NCBI GenBank assembly: GCA_029783825.1
Contig: JAREIK010002622.1
Location: forward strand, 171,590 to 235,589
Length of the DNA stretch: 64,000 bases
Origin: Sapria himalayana
Lineage: Eukaryota; Streptophyta; Magnoliopsida; Malpighiales; Rafflesiaceae
Reading direction: 5' to 3'
The position numbers were made by a program, and so were the translations under genes. Below, in pieces: positions 1 to 11,643 of this stretch. The notes beneath the pieces were generated by a model. The model worked only from the letters and a program-made list of their open reading frames with translations, did no database searches and had not been told where the DNA came from. How positions within the stretch are numbered: the stretch's first letter is position 1; every line of letters begins with the position of its first letter.

Positions 1-2430
1 ATAAAAAGAAGTAATAGATAAAGAAAAAGAAGAAGGATAAAAAAATAGTGGATAAAGAATAAGGACAAGAAAAAGGCAGAAAGAGGATAAGGAGAAGTAG
101 ATGAAGAAAAAGGAATAGAAGAAAAAGAAGAACACGAAGATGAAGAAGTAGAAAATAAAGAAGAATAAGAGGAAGAAGATTAAGAAGAAGATGAAGAAAA
201 AGATGAAGAAGAATAAAGAGAGAAGAAGAGGAATAAGTAGAATAGAAATAAGAAAAAGAATGAGAAGAAGAAGTAAAAGAACAAAGAGGAGGAGGATAAG
301 AAAAGAAGAAGAGGAAGAAGGAAAAAAAATCGGATAAGATGAAGAAGTAGAATTAGAAAATAGATAAGATGAAAGAAAATAAATAGGGAAAGATAAAGAA
401 TGAGAATAAGAAGTAGCAGGAGAACAAGAAGAAGAAGAAGAAGAAATAGAAGAAGAAGAAATAGAAGAAGAAGAAGTAGTAGTAGTAGAAGAAGAAGAAG
501 AAGTAGTAGTAGTAGTAGAAGAAGTAGAAAAGAAGAAGAAGAAGAAGAAGAAGAAGTAGTAGTAGTAATAGTAGAAGAAGAATAAAAATGTAAAAAAAAG
601 AATAAAAAGAAGAATAAAAGTAAGAAGAAGAAGAAAAGAGAGTAGAAGGAGGAGGATAAGGAGGAGGAGGAGACGAAGTAGATGAAGAAGATTAAGAAGA
701 AGTAGAAGAAGGAGGAGAAGGAGAAGAAGAAGAAGAAGAAGAAGAAGAAGAAAAAGAAGGAGAATATGAAGAATGAAAAAAAGAAAAAGAAAGAGACGAA
801 AAATAAGAAAGAAGGAGAAGAAAAAAAAGAAGAAGAATGAGAAGAAGTAGAAGAAGAAAAAAAGGAGAAGAATAAAAAGAATAAAAAAAAGAAGAATAAG
901 GAGTATAAAAATACAAGAAGAAGAAGAAAGAGGAGGAGGAGGAGAAGAAGAAAAAGAAGAAAAATAAGAAAAAAATAAAAGGAGAAGGATGAGAAGAAGA
1001 AGAAGAAGAATTGGATAAAGAAGAAGAAGAACAAGAACAAGCTGAAAAGGAAGACAAAAAAGTAGATGAAGGAGAAAGAGAAGAAAATGCTTAAGAAGAA
1101 GATGAAGATATAGAAAAAGATTAAAAAAAAGAAAAAATGAAGAACAAAATCAAGAATAAGAAAAAAAATAAGAACGAGAATAAGAAGGAAGAAGAGAAGA
1201 AGGAGAAAAAAAAATTGAGACTAAAAAGAAGAAGAAGATGATGATGATAGAGAAGAATAATAAAAAGATGGACAGGGATAAGAAGAAGGGAAAGATGAAG
1301 AATAAAAAGAATATAAAGAAGAAAGAGAAGAAGAAGTAAAAGAAGAAGAATAAGGAGATTCTGAACAAGATAAATAATAAAAAGAAGATGAAGAAGTTGA
1401 AGTAGAAGAAAAGAATTAGGATAAGGAGAAGGAGAAGAAGTAGTAGAAGAAGGAGGAGGAAGAGAAGAAGGAGAAGAAGAAGGAGAATAAGAAGTAGAAG
1501 AAAGAGAAGAATATAGAGAAAATGAAGGAGAAGAATAAAAAGGATAAACATAAGAAAAAGAAGAAGAAGAAGAAGGAGAAGAAGGAGAAGAATGATAAGA
1601 AGAAGAAGAAGGAGAAGAAGGAGAAGAAGGATAAGAAAAAGAAGAAAAAGAAGAAGAAGACAAAAGTAGATGAAGAAGAAAAATTAGAAGAAAAAAAAGA
1701 AGAAGAATAAGGTGGGGCAAAAAAAGAAGAAAAAAATGAAGAAGAAAAAGAATAAGATGTAAAATAATAATATGAAGAAAAAACAGGAGAAAAAGAAGAT
1801 GAAAAAAAAGAAGAACTAGAAAAAAAGGATAAGAAGAAGGAGAAGAAGAATAAAAAAAAGAAGAAGAAGAAGAAAAAGGAGGAGGAGAAGGATGAAGAGG
1901 AAGATAAGAAGATGGAGAAGAAGAAAAAGAAGAAGATGATGATGAGGAAGAAAGAAGAAAGGGGACAAGAAGAAGAAGAAAGAAAAAAATAAGGAGAAAA
2001 AGAAGGAGAAGAATAAGAAGAAAAAAAAAGAAGAAACTGAAGAAGAATAAGAATAAGAAGAAGTATAATAATAAAATGAAAAAGAATAAGAATAAGTAAA
2101 AGAAGAAGAAGAATAATAATAATATGCATAAGAAGAAGATGATGAAGTAGAAACAAAAAAAGAAGAATAAGAAGGAGATGGAGAAGATAACATGAAGGCA
2201 AAGAAAAAGAAGAAGAAGAAGGACAAGAAGTATAAGATGGAAAAAAAATGAATAAGAAAGAGAAATAGAAGAAGAATAATGAGAAGAAGAGGTTGAAAAA
2301 AAGGAGAAAAAGAAGAAGAAGAATGAGGAGAACAATGTGGAAGAAATAAATAGGAAGAGGAAAATGAAGAAGTAGTAGAAGAAGTAGAAGAAGGAGGAGG
2401 AGTAGACGAAGATGAAGAAGAAGAAGAAGA
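1..2430. repeat. GAA-type homopurine tract (degenerate satellite)
   Basis: The plus strand is almost entirely A and G for 2.4 kb, with T only in recurring words such as ATAAGA, GTAGAA and ATGAAG, and C nearly absent. Longest uninterrupted GAA runs are about 30 bp (near 723-752) and 25 bp (near 532-556). The tract continues past the left edge. It produces long spurious open frames rich in Leu, Phe and Ser on the minus strand and in Lys, Glu and Arg on the plus strand; I do not regard these as genes. Its right end is sharp, at a short hairpin. It is best read as an expanded and mutated GAA satellite. Long homopurine-homopyrimidine DNA can form triplexes (known property; not shown here). Confidence 0.93.
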
Positions 2431-2450
2431 GTTGCACAAGTTTGTGCAAC
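2431..2450. repeat. Short inverted repeat at the purine-tract boundary
   Basis: GTTGCACAA, two bases, then TTGTGCAAC: a perfect 9-bp inverted repeat located exactly where the purine tract stops. It could be a chance hairpin or a trace of the event that joined the tract to the LTR element on its right. Confidence 0.6.
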
Positions 2451-2775
2451 TCTTGCAACATCGACACCCACAACCTCTATTATAGCCTGCTGATCAAAGA
2501 AGGCTGGGGATTAATCCTCATTTCATTGCATAAATTTGACATCTACATAAGTCAAATACTAATATAAGAATCACATTCATTCCTTATTATTAGTGCACAT
2601 GCCAACTAATAATAGATTTTTTATTTTGAAAACATCTCATTTTCTAAACCGCTAAGGTTATGTTTCTTTACCCTAGTGTTTTTCTCTTTCCCTGAGTATT
2701 AAATATTTATATATCTAAACTTTTCTACCACATTATGAATCTTGTGCCAATTTCTGAGTTAAAAGTAATCGTATA
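2451..2775 (-). mobile_element. Leader or interior remnant of a minus-strand LTR element
   Basis: This stretch lies on the interior side of the primer-binding site at 2776-2793, so it should be the untranslated leader of the element whose LTR follows. No protein similarity could be read from it. It is mixed sequence with no repeats of note. Confidence 0.4.
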
Positions 2776-2793
2776 CCTCACCTCTGATACCAA
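2776..2793 (-). promoter_or_regulatory. Primer-binding site, tRNA-Met type
   Basis: On the minus strand the sequence reads TTGGTATCAGAGGTGAGG, close to the usual plant initiator-tRNA-Met primer site TGGTATCAGAGC. It sits 4 bp inside a TGACACCCC sequence that would be the LTR edge, which is the expected arrangement. Confidence 0.7.
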
Positions 2794-3221
2794 GCTATGA
2801 CACCCCATCCTCTAGGGGGTCCCATTCATTCTATCACACAATACAATGTGCAATAAAATAAAATTTTCTCAAACGTACAATACATTTTTTTTTTCATTTT
2901 ATTTTCTTAGCGAAATAAAGAAAACACATAATATATTATTTAAGCCACAATCGGCTTCCTTTCACATGTGTGATTCCGTATGTGAATCTGTCATCTGTCC
3001 TGGACCTGTATCTAAAAAGGGGTCCCACAAACGGAGCGAGCAAAGCTCAGTAGAGGTAAACTTCTTCAGAGTTACTCCCTTCCGTAAAACATCTTGAATA
3101 TATATCAATACACATTCAAGTACAATATTTATATGAATGCAATTATGGTTGAAATATTTATATGCCCATATCCCCGAGTCCCATCAGCTCCCTCACACAT
3201 GCCGAAGCCAAGTGTGACATA

Positions 3222-3263
<42 letters not shown>
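3222..3263. repeat. (AT)n(TG)n microsatellite
   Basis: About 9 AT units pass directly into about 12 TG units. A shorter copy with the same AT-to-GT transition lies at 3528-3552, so both may descend from one LTR-internal duplication. Confidence 0.95.
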
Positions 3264-3527
3264 AAATATATCTATAGAAATATTTATTTTTTTGGAATTA
3301 TTCCGAAAAATATGGACCTCCTCCTAAAAACATATTAGATATTTATCCGAATAAAATATAATTTTCTTGGATTTACTCCGAGAAATATGCACCGCCGTAA
3401 ATCTGCATGGATGTTGTCCCAATTCGAGTTCGTAAATTTATAATAATCATGTACCAAATAAAATCTCGTGCAACTCAATTTGGACATTCTCCCAATTTGA
3501 GTCCGCAAAATACTATCCATATACCTT

Positions 3528-3552
3528 TATATATATATGTGTGTGTGTGTGT
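3528..3552. repeat. (AT)n(GT)n microsatellite
   Basis: Short AT run followed by GT run, resembling the compound repeat 300 bp to the left. Confidence 0.9.
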
Positions 3553-4430
3553 CATGCACCCACCCATGTATACGGAATGTTCTTGTGCACATGAAATGTA
3601 ATTATGATATTTCCAATTTAACCGATATTTCAGACACAATTATAATAATCCAAATTCAATTTGTCATACACTAAGTTTTACTAAACGAAATACAAAACTT
3701 TTCACCAATTAATCATTTTCAATAAAATTTCTAACAATTCAAATTGAAATATAAAAAAAATGATCATTTCTAGCCATTAAATAGAAAGAAATTCTGATAA
3801 GAGAAAACCATAACTTTTCAGAAAATTTCATGAAAATTTTATAAATTTGATATCAATGTGAAGATCTCGTCGTGTAGAGTAACTTTAGTTCTTGGATTAT
3901 TTCATTTCGATTCTAGAATAATCCGTTACGATTAAAAGAAAATTCACGGATATTTTTTTTGTATTGTATATGTATCTCTCCCGGCACCAAATATTTTTTT
4001 TCAGCCTTCCCACATTTTCCAGATTCCTGATGTTTTTTTTCTATAATTATTATTATTAATTAATAATTTTAGTGTTTTTTCTTTGGGTTGACACCTGGGC
4101 AGTCGACGGACTGCCCGCACATGCATAGCCACGTGTGGATGATGTGGCGTGGTCTTTCGGTTATGCAATTTTTTTTTCTAAATATTCTAATAATTATTTA
4201 ATAAAAAAAATATAACAAATTTTAATTTTCTCAGAATTTAATGAAATTTAATACCGTTTCTATATTTTCCAATATGAATTCAATAACGACATCCATTTTA
4301 TCATTATGGCTCTAAAATTTTTAGGTTATTTTCTCTTATTACAAAATTACTAATTTACCCATTTTTTCCCAGAAATCAAATTATGTAATTATTTATTCAT
4401 TTTTTTTTTCAGGATTTCACAAGTAGGGTT

Positions 4431-6960
4431 TGTGTATTTCATTATGCGTGATAACTTATCTAAATAGTTTAGATATCATTGTGTTTGGTTACAAAAAAAA
4501 GAAAAGATCATTGTGGACATGTCTTATTATCCTTTTCCCATATAAGGTAGTTATCAACTATTAAGCTCTCCCTAATGATCATCCCTTCATAGCCATAACC
4601 TTTGTACTCTATCACTAAAGTGATAAATCAACCATACTCAAGGGTTATTCTCAAATCTAAACCTTTTAGGCAACTTTTTAATTATCTTTGATAGTTGTTT
4701 AATATGTGTACCCTTATTCTTCAAACTCACTTGTCATATAGTTGTAAACTAATGTGGTAGTAAAAGTATTTGTACTTTTAGCTTCATAAGTATCATACTT
4801 GTATAATGAACATATATTTTTTAAAAATCTCATCGTTGGCAGTCATATGATAGAAATGAATGCACAGAACTATCACTACCTTATAAGTCACCACCAAACA
4901 TGCTTGTTTTATGGCTTAGATGTTACTAGCTATAATAATGACATGTTACTCCCACACTAAAGGTACAATCATAAAAAACATATTCTATAACTCCCTCAAA
5001 TCAATTGATGGCAAGTTATTCTAAGATATGCACAATAGATTGACTTATAAAATATTCAAGTTTTCAACTTCGTAAGCACCATACTCATATGATAAACTTA
5101 CTTCAATATCATGTTTTGACATATAGGTTTGTCTTTGGTGTCATGATAAAAAAGATTGTCTCTTCCTTCCTATCATTATGTGCGATTGTATTTCATAGCT
5201 TACCTATCATCAAGCACCATGATAATGTACATAAATCCACCAATAGTAAAATCTTAGTTTCAGTTCTACATAAATATCATATCCATCAATATCCAAATCA
5301 CAATAAAATCCAAACAAAAAATTTATCTAAAAATATCCATGACACAATTAAATATAATAATTCTAGACCTCAATTTAGTGTAGCATTAGAAAAGAATTCA
5401 TATAAGATAATTAAAGATATATCATATAAAATTTTGGGTCTCCTTCCCAATGATACATTTTAAGTGTCTAAAAATAAAATCTTAATTCCATAATACTTGA
5501 TCACATGCCTCAGATTTGCTCTTAGGGTGAGTTGAAATTCATTCCCTCTTAGAATTTATGCTTGTGTCTTGCATCAATCCTTTGCTCATGAATCTCTCCT
5601 AGGATTAGGTGTAATTTGGATCCCAAAACCCTAACAGTCAAAAGTCATAACCTTTTAGTAATTAGTCATGAATTTGGTCTCTTTCTAACTTTAGAATTCC
5701 ATGACATTGGAAATGGACGTGGTTGCACATTTCATATCTACAACATAGAGTTGTGTTGCTAGTAATAGGTCATGGCCCTGGTCACTTTTTTATATCATAT
5801 GGTTGTGGCCCTGTGAATGGTCATGACTGCACATTTCATCTATGAGATACTAAGTCATGACCCTATGAATAGGTTATATATTTGGTATTTTCCTTGCATT
5901 AGATGGCCATAGTACTAGAAATGATAGTGGCTGTATATTTTGCCTCTGTAATACTATGATATAATATTGGGAATGACCATGACTTGTCCATTTAATCTCA
6001 TTTATCTAAAGTTACAATACAAGAAATAGGCTGTGGCTTTGGTCATTTTACTAGAGCAAAGAGTCATGACTTTGAAAATGATAGTGACTAGAGTAATGCT
6101 ATCTGGAAATTTTGGTAGCCAAGCATCATGACACTATGAATAGTACCATTACTTTTTCTTTAGACTTAATGACTTTGTAATGAGAAAGTCATGATACTAA
6201 AGGCTTACCATGACTTTGACCACTAGTTGGGTACTTAATTGTTGTGATATTGAATTAATATCACAACTATAAAAAATATTATGAGCTAGTATGGATGTGA
6301 CTCCAAGAAACTTTTATAGCCAAAAATAATGTGTTGCACAATGAAATGATTATATTAACAAGGTAATAGAGACAATGTATGAAGATTACTATGACTATTA
6401 TTGTAGAGCTTTGGCCAAGAAAAGTTGCCAATACTATCTTATAGCTCAATAATATGTAACAAATCATAATATATGGAATGCTATGACCTTAAATGACTCC
6501 TTTCTCTCCTAATTCTCAACAATTCATCAAGTCTCCATTTCACATAAAAATTACTCAATTGTACTACTATTCATTATAATCTACCAAAAACCAAAAATTA
6601 GTGAAATTATTCATTTTAAAGCTTTTTTATATACATACACATCATGAACACTCACCAAAATATATAGTTTTATCCTGTATTTTGGTATACCCACTAAACT
6701 CATACACGAAAGCAATTGCATATCCCTAAGTAATAACTCCTCCTCTATATAAAAAATTTACATTTCATTCATCATTCATAAGTGTTTTCTATGATTAGGT
6801 TTGAGTGTCAAAGTGTATAGATGATGGGGTTACTTCTCTTTGTGGACATATAAATGAGTCATGATAGGGCTTGAATTCCATAATTAAATTTTGTGGGTAT
6901 AAAAATATTTGTGTGAGTGGGTATATTTATTTCATCACACCATAAACAAATATTATTTTG
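4431..6960 (-). mobile_element. Athila-like LTR, minus orientation (GTCATGAC-rich family)
   Basis: The block at 4840-5270 is clearly similar to 16800-17140, and its reverse complement resembles the 3' half of the plus-strand LTRs (for example 43750-43830). The block at 5640-6300 carries the family's dispersed GTCATGAC words (exact copies at 5820, 5854 and 6063). The order of these parts shows a minus-strand LTR. Since the protease remnant of the same strand is at 7900-8560, this should be the 3' LTR of that element. Edges are approximate. The 124-residue open frame at 5089-5463 falls inside the LTR and is not supported as a gene. Confidence 0.6.
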
Positions 6961-7899
6961 TTGCCTCACAAGTAAAGTAATGTATAATGTCCATAGCTAC
7001 ACCATCAAATAGCTATTATCTCGATTTGTGATTTCAATTGTCTAGGCCAAATTTGTCATATAATCTCTTAGTTCATTTTTTCTTCTTGAGCTTTCTTTCA
7101 TCTTTGAATCATATTTCATGTTTTCTCTATCGGGGCTTGCCTCTTTTATTTCTCATTCCTAGGATATCAAACTTTTTGGGCCACCACAGCTTCATATCTG
7201 TTCGATGGCATAACTCTAAGGATAGTCATGGCTTTTTGTTGGGCTACACTTTGAGTTTTTTCTTTTCAGATTTCTAAAATCATAGAATTGGGCTTTGCCA
7301 TAGCTTTTTGTTAGGCTATACTTCAATTTTTTTATTTCTATAACTTCAAAGTTATGGTGCTAACCTTTGCTATAACTTTTTGTTAGGCTCCACTTAAAGT
7401 TGTTTCTTTCTGGAACTCCAAAGTTATGGTTTTGTTAAAGCCGTGACTTTCATTGTTTCCTCCATTTATTTTTCTAATTCTTTAGAATCTTCTAGAATTA
7501 TTGATATGGATATGTCTTCTTCTATCATTTCATCAACCACCAATTTGGTTTATGCCCCTACTCTTTTTGTTGATATTTTCTCCAAATTATTCACATCATA
7601 TTCTCCATTAAATTTGGAAAAGAATTTGGACATTTTATTTTTTTATTTTACCTTTTTGGTGTACTCTTCTTCGGACCCTTCTAGAGTCTCAACTTTGAAG
7701 ATTATCATGATCTTGTAGTAGTCATTCTCCTCAATCCCAACTTTCCTTTCATAGCTCCATAATTCCACTTCTATATCATCCTCCTCATCTTTGTTAGGCC
7801 AGTAGTCTTCTACAAAATCTTTCCAACTATAGTCCATGTTTTATTTCATTGTAGTGAGGCAAAGGTTATCAATCCTCCAAGAATCTCTCTCATCATCAT
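6961..7899 (-). pseudogene. Degenerate interior of a minus-strand Athila-like element
   Basis: This lies between the protease remnant and the 3' LTR. One open frame (minus, 7837-7643) begins with MDYSWKDFVEDYW and is rich in Asp and Glu. It follows the protease in the same direction and I read it as the region just after protease, but recognise no domain. Beyond it are in-frame 72-bp repeats. No reverse transcriptase, RNase H or integrase motif appears before the LTR, so the element has lost most of pol or belongs to a short non-autonomous class. Confidence 0.5.
7186..7460 (-). repeat. 72-bp tandem repeat, three to four units
   Basis: The word 'ctttttgttgggctacactt' and its variants recur with starts near 7231, 7303 and 7375, exactly 72 bp apart, and a weaker fourth copy sits near 7445. 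Seventy-two bases equal 24 codons, so the array would have kept a reading frame. The minus-strand translation repeats a SLTKSY-like block. Confidence 0.75.
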
Positions 7900-8560
7900 C
7901 ATCTAGACTCTACATTCCTTTGTAAAGGTCAAACTTCCTTTACTTTTCTCCTATGTGAAATATGAACACTCTCTTCTTATCATTAATAAGGACTTATCTA
8001 ATGTCTAAAAATATCCATCCCAAAATTAATAAAGAATATTAGTCTTACTCCATATACAACACTGCAAAATTTGTAGAAAAAATAAATATACCAATTGTAA
8101 CCAAAACATCTTCAATAATAGCCATCAGGTACTTTGTCGATCAAATTGTCATTTAGAGAGAGAGAGAGAGAGAGGTTGTTGGAATGATCTCGCCAATATT
8201 TAATCTTTAAACTATTGACAAAGACATCTAGTTGATACTCAATCCTAAATCAGATAATATTTTTTTTAAAATATGTGCTTCTCAATTATGCATGGTATTA
8301 TACAACTTTTTGAATACATCAATTTTATCAAAAGTTTTCTTTGAATAATCTCAAAAACTTTTTTGTATCATAATTATCATACCAAATATCTCAAACTTTC
8401 TTTTACTACTCATAATATCTTTTATGAATTTTGCATAAATAAATATTTGAGATAATATTTTGATAAATGGGATGCTGACTTCGAACTTATGGAAAATATT
8501 GAAAAACTTCACAAATTATTCATCCAATTTTCCCTTTCAAAAGCAATGTGGAAAAGGAAG
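7900..8560 (-). pseudogene. Athila/Tat-type gag C-terminus and aspartic protease, broken
   Basis: Reading 8560 to 7900 on the minus strand gives the familiar order of Athila polyproteins. First comes an IPFIKILSQIFIYAKFIKDI-like block (family consensus of the type IPFADALAQMPSYAKFLKDI), then a KKTFDKI-like stretch. The protease active-site motif follows as DLGLSIN (family form DLGASIN, catalytic Asp kept), with RLNIGEIIPTT after it. A diverged GRPFL-like flap region (FGMDIF) ends the domain. Several stops interrupt it. The role would have been maturation of the gag-pol polyprotein in virus-like particles. A GA microsatellite sits inside at 8154-8175. Confidence in the family is high; coding capacity is lost. 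Confidence 0.8.
8154..8175. repeat. (AG)n microsatellite
   Basis: Eleven AG units inside the protease pseudogene, just after the position of the active-site motif in minus-strand reading. Confidence 0.95.
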
Positions 8561-8880
8561 GCTGGATAAAATTTCTTTTAGCATAATTCTCCATTACATT
8601 CATCTCTCTAGTGCTTTGTGTATTTGTTCAGTATGTCAAATACTAAATAATACTGACTATTTGGTATGATTTTCATGATATATTTTGCTTGAAAAAAGGG
8701 TTTATTTTTAACAATTTTGTAAAAAATTAGTTCTAAAGGATATTGATGAATAATTATAACATTGTAAGTTTTTAGTATGAAATATGCAGCTTGATGGAGT
8801 TGGTGACTAGAAGGGAAGTAAAAAGCCATGTAAGTCATAGCACTTGACTTGCTTTGAGATAATTACATATTTGATTATTT
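8561..8880. other. Unassigned AT-rich stretch between two opposed elements
   Basis: Between the minus-strand protease remnant and the start of a plus-strand LTR. It is probably the upstream part of the minus-strand gag, but I could read no family motif in it. Confidence 0.4.
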
Positions 8881-11437
8881 ATAGATTGGTTTCAGCATCA
8901 AAGCTTGTCCAAAACTCTACATACATAGTCATGAAAATCTTTATATGTCATGACTCTACTATTTTGTTGATATAATTTTTTTACTATCCAATACATTTTT
9001 TTAGTTGCAACGTATTCTTGGATTCATAGCTAAACAAGCTCAAAACAACTTTACTATTATTATTAATTTCATAATGTATCAATCAAATACTCTAATGGTT
9101 CTAAAAGTCATGTTAGTATCTAGATCCTATTACTTTTCCTTTACCAAACTATAAAATACTCAAGCCAAAGTTATGATGCTGATCTAATTTCATGATGTTT
9201 GACTACATGTCATAGAGAGATAAAATTGTGATATGACCAACATAAGCACTATGACTTTTAGCTCAAGAAAAAAACAAAAGTCACTATCATACTTTAATGC
9301 CATGACTTTGGGTTACAAAAGTAAAATGCACAAGCAACAACTATACTTAGTGTCATGATAATGGTTTACAGAGATATAATACACAAACGATAGTCACATT
9401 CTAGTATCATGACTTTGTGTTATAAAAGCTAAATGTGCCATCACGACTTTTCTCAGCATCACAACCAAAGTTATTATGCTGATCTAATTTCATGATGTTT
9501 GGCTACATGTCATAAAGAGACAAATTTGAGATATGATCAACATAAGCACTATGACTCTTAGATCAAGAAAAAAACCAAAGCCACTGTCATTCTTTAATGC
9601 CATGACTTTGGGTTACAAAAGTAAAATGAACAAGCAACAACTATACTTAGTGTCATGATAATGGTTTACAAAGATATACTACACAAACTACAGTCACATT
9701 CTTGTATCATGACTTTGTGTTATAAAGACTCAAAGAGCCATCACGACTTTTCTCAGCACCACAACCATCAACCAAATAAAAATACTAGGTTCATGGCTCA
9801 TACCTAGTACCATAAATTTATGTTATAGAATTGAAAGACTAAAGTCATTACTTTTATTCAGCGCTATGACAATCAATTAAAAAACCCACACTAGATGCTT
9901 GAGTATATAATTAAATTTTTAAGAAGCCAAGAGAGATCTACTAGAGGTATGAGGAAGATGACCCAAGGGACTCCATAACTTCATTTTTAGGGTGATTCAT
10001 GAGAAACAAGGGTGATATAAGGCATAAGGATAACTCTAGGAAGTAGGAATGCGTTCTAATACCCTTCTTTGGGCAAAACAAAGTGAAATTAAATGAGTTT
10101 TAATTAATTTAGGTTTTGAAGCTTAGATTCTTCTAAGGGCTAAAATTAGGTATATGGATTCAAATGAGATAAATTTCTAATCTCATATGATATTCTCTAC
10201 AATTATAGACAAAAATAATAATCTAGGGATGATGTAATATGTTTATTATAGTTGATGCTTTATTTAATGCTTTAATTTGATGGTTTGTTATGATATTATT
10301 TGGTTATGCATAGTTTGGTATTTAAATCTAACTAAGATAAACTTTTTACTTTCTGTGGGTTCTTGTGTAATTGGAGTGGTGAATGGTGATAGATAAGTCA
10401 TGAAATATATTCACATGTAGGGTAGGTAAAAAGCAACAACCATTATGACTACATTGTCCAAGACAAACCCATTTTCTAAAACTCAAAATTGAGTTATTTT
10501 TAATTATTAAGAGTATGATGTTTATGAATCTGAAAGTACAATTATTTTTAAATGATACTCCATTATGCATGTCTTAGAAGATCTGACCATCAAATTTATA
10601 GTAGGTGGTAAATAGAGTATTATTCTAAGAGTTTTATCTTTTATGTATGAGTCATTTATTGTAGTGAGGGACATTGAGATGTATCCCATGTAATAGACAT
10701 AGATCAATGTGATTCATTAGGTAATGAGAGTTTATAAGTTACATCTAGTCATATGGCTTTTATCAGTGAAATTAAAAAAAATATGTCTCTTTTTTGATAA
10801 GAAAAACATATATAAATCATGCAAGTATGATATATATTAATGAACTAAAGTATAAATACTTTTACTATCACATTAATTCTCATTGAGAAAGACACTATAA
10901 GTTAGAAAATAAGAATGTATATTAAAAGCAACCATTAAGGGTAGTTAACTAGTTTTTTAAAATGTAAGGACAAGGACTTGTGAATGACCTCAAAACATAG
11001 ATGATGTATTATTCTTGTAGTAAAGTACCAAGGTGACATCTATGAGAGAAACATCATTGAGAAGGGCTTAATTGTTTATAACAAGCTTGTATACCAATAA
11101 GGCAAGAGGTCATTCCAAAATTATTCTGCATTCCTTCTATAAGGAAGCATAATCACAATAAGGCTATTTATGCATTGCATCACAAATAAAAATATGAATC
11201 ATCTTTAGAATCTAGGATTTATGACATAAATCATATTTATCATACCTAACAGAATTATAGTTGAGTGATCTAATATGCATGTACAATCCCTTTGAGATTG
11301 ATATCTAGACTAAATGTCTACTTTATTACTTGTATGACTTATATAATTGTAGAACGATAGTAAATGAGAGATTCTTGCCCAACTAGCTTTTAGGAAATAC
11401 TTAAACATAAAATTAAATATTATAACATCATAATAAG
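8881..11437 (+). mobile_element. Athila-like LTR, plus orientation, copy C
   Basis: This shares ordered blocks with the LTRs at 12601-13490, 13851-15075, 32660-34990 and 39429-43310: an opening part with 'ccaaaactctacatacatagtcatg', a GTCATGAC-rich middle, a 'gaatggtgatagataagtcatg' block (10380-10400), and an end block 'gagattgatatctagactaa' (11294-11313). It ends directly at a degenerate primer-binding site. It is the most complete of the three neighbouring copies and carries a 300-bp internal tandem duplication. Confidence 0.65.
9161..9762 (+). repeat. 300-bp tandem duplication inside the LTR
   Basis: Sequence from about 9161 repeats from about 9461 at a constant 300-bp offset (for example 'ttatgatgctgatctaattt' at 9171 and 'ttattatgctgatctaattt' at 9471). 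The copies differ by scattered substitutions, so the duplication is younger than the LTR family. Confidence 0.9.
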
Positions 11438-11463
11438 TTTTTAGTTATGTTATTGGGGATTAT
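11438..11463 (+). promoter_or_regulatory. Degenerate Athila-type primer-binding site
   Basis: The sequence ends in GTTATTGGGGATTA. It aligns with the TGGCGCCGTTGCCGGGGAT primer-site sequence that follows Athila/Tat 5' LTRs in plants, with the C residues largely changed to T or A, a pattern expected from methylated-cytosine decay. Confidence 0.55.
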
Positions 11464-11643
11464 TTTTTCTAGTTTGGCCAGTCAATATTAGCTAATGTAA
11501 CTACCCTTGAAAATGAGTAGTTCTATTTTTAGTAGATCAATAATATTATTTTGTTATATTTCATTAAAATTTGTATTACATGTTTTGTATTTATCCTATA
11601 ATCATGATAATTTTATCTTCATTTTATTCCTTCTTTTTTTCAG
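11464..11643 (+). mobile_element. Conserved leader ending in a polypyrimidine tract and CAG
   Basis: The block 'ttctagtttggccagtcaat...' to '...cttctttttttcag' is shared with 13516-13695, 44850-44963 and, more weakly, 35000-35121. Each copy ends in a T-rich run followed by CAG or TAG, the form of a plant 3' splice site. Splicing is inference; what is seen is the conservation. Confidence 0.6.

Larger units (their letters stand above)
2798..4430 (-). mobile_element. Long terminal repeat of a minus-strand LTR retrotransposon
   Basis: The LTR is inferred from its position beside the primer-binding site and its TG start at 2798. It contains imperfect internal repeats of the form 'cccaatttgagtccgcaaa' near 3410-3510, and a GC-richer block near 4085-4165 with ACGTG-type words (CCACGTGTGG) of the kind bound by bZIP/bHLH factors. 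The outer edge is uncertain. No matching second LTR is in the window, so the partner copy must be left of the purine tract or lost. Small open frames here (for example 2846-3097) lack any recognisable protein signature. Confidence 0.5.

Noticed and set aside
180..2473. Long open frames (up to 450 residues) on the minus strand in the left 2.4 kb
   Set aside because: They translate simple purine/pyrimidine sequence into Leu/Phe/Ser runs, overlap in several frames and have no domain; they are a by-product of the GAA tract.
2776..2800. GATACCA word considered as part of a tRNA-Met gene
   Set aside because: Only the primer-site portion is present; there is no cloverleaf-capable sequence around it, and it abuts an LTR edge.
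5089..5463. 124-residue plus-strand open frame
   Set aside because: Lies wholly within a minus-strand LTR; the related copy at 16882-17187 has a different, shorter frame, so there is no conserved protein.
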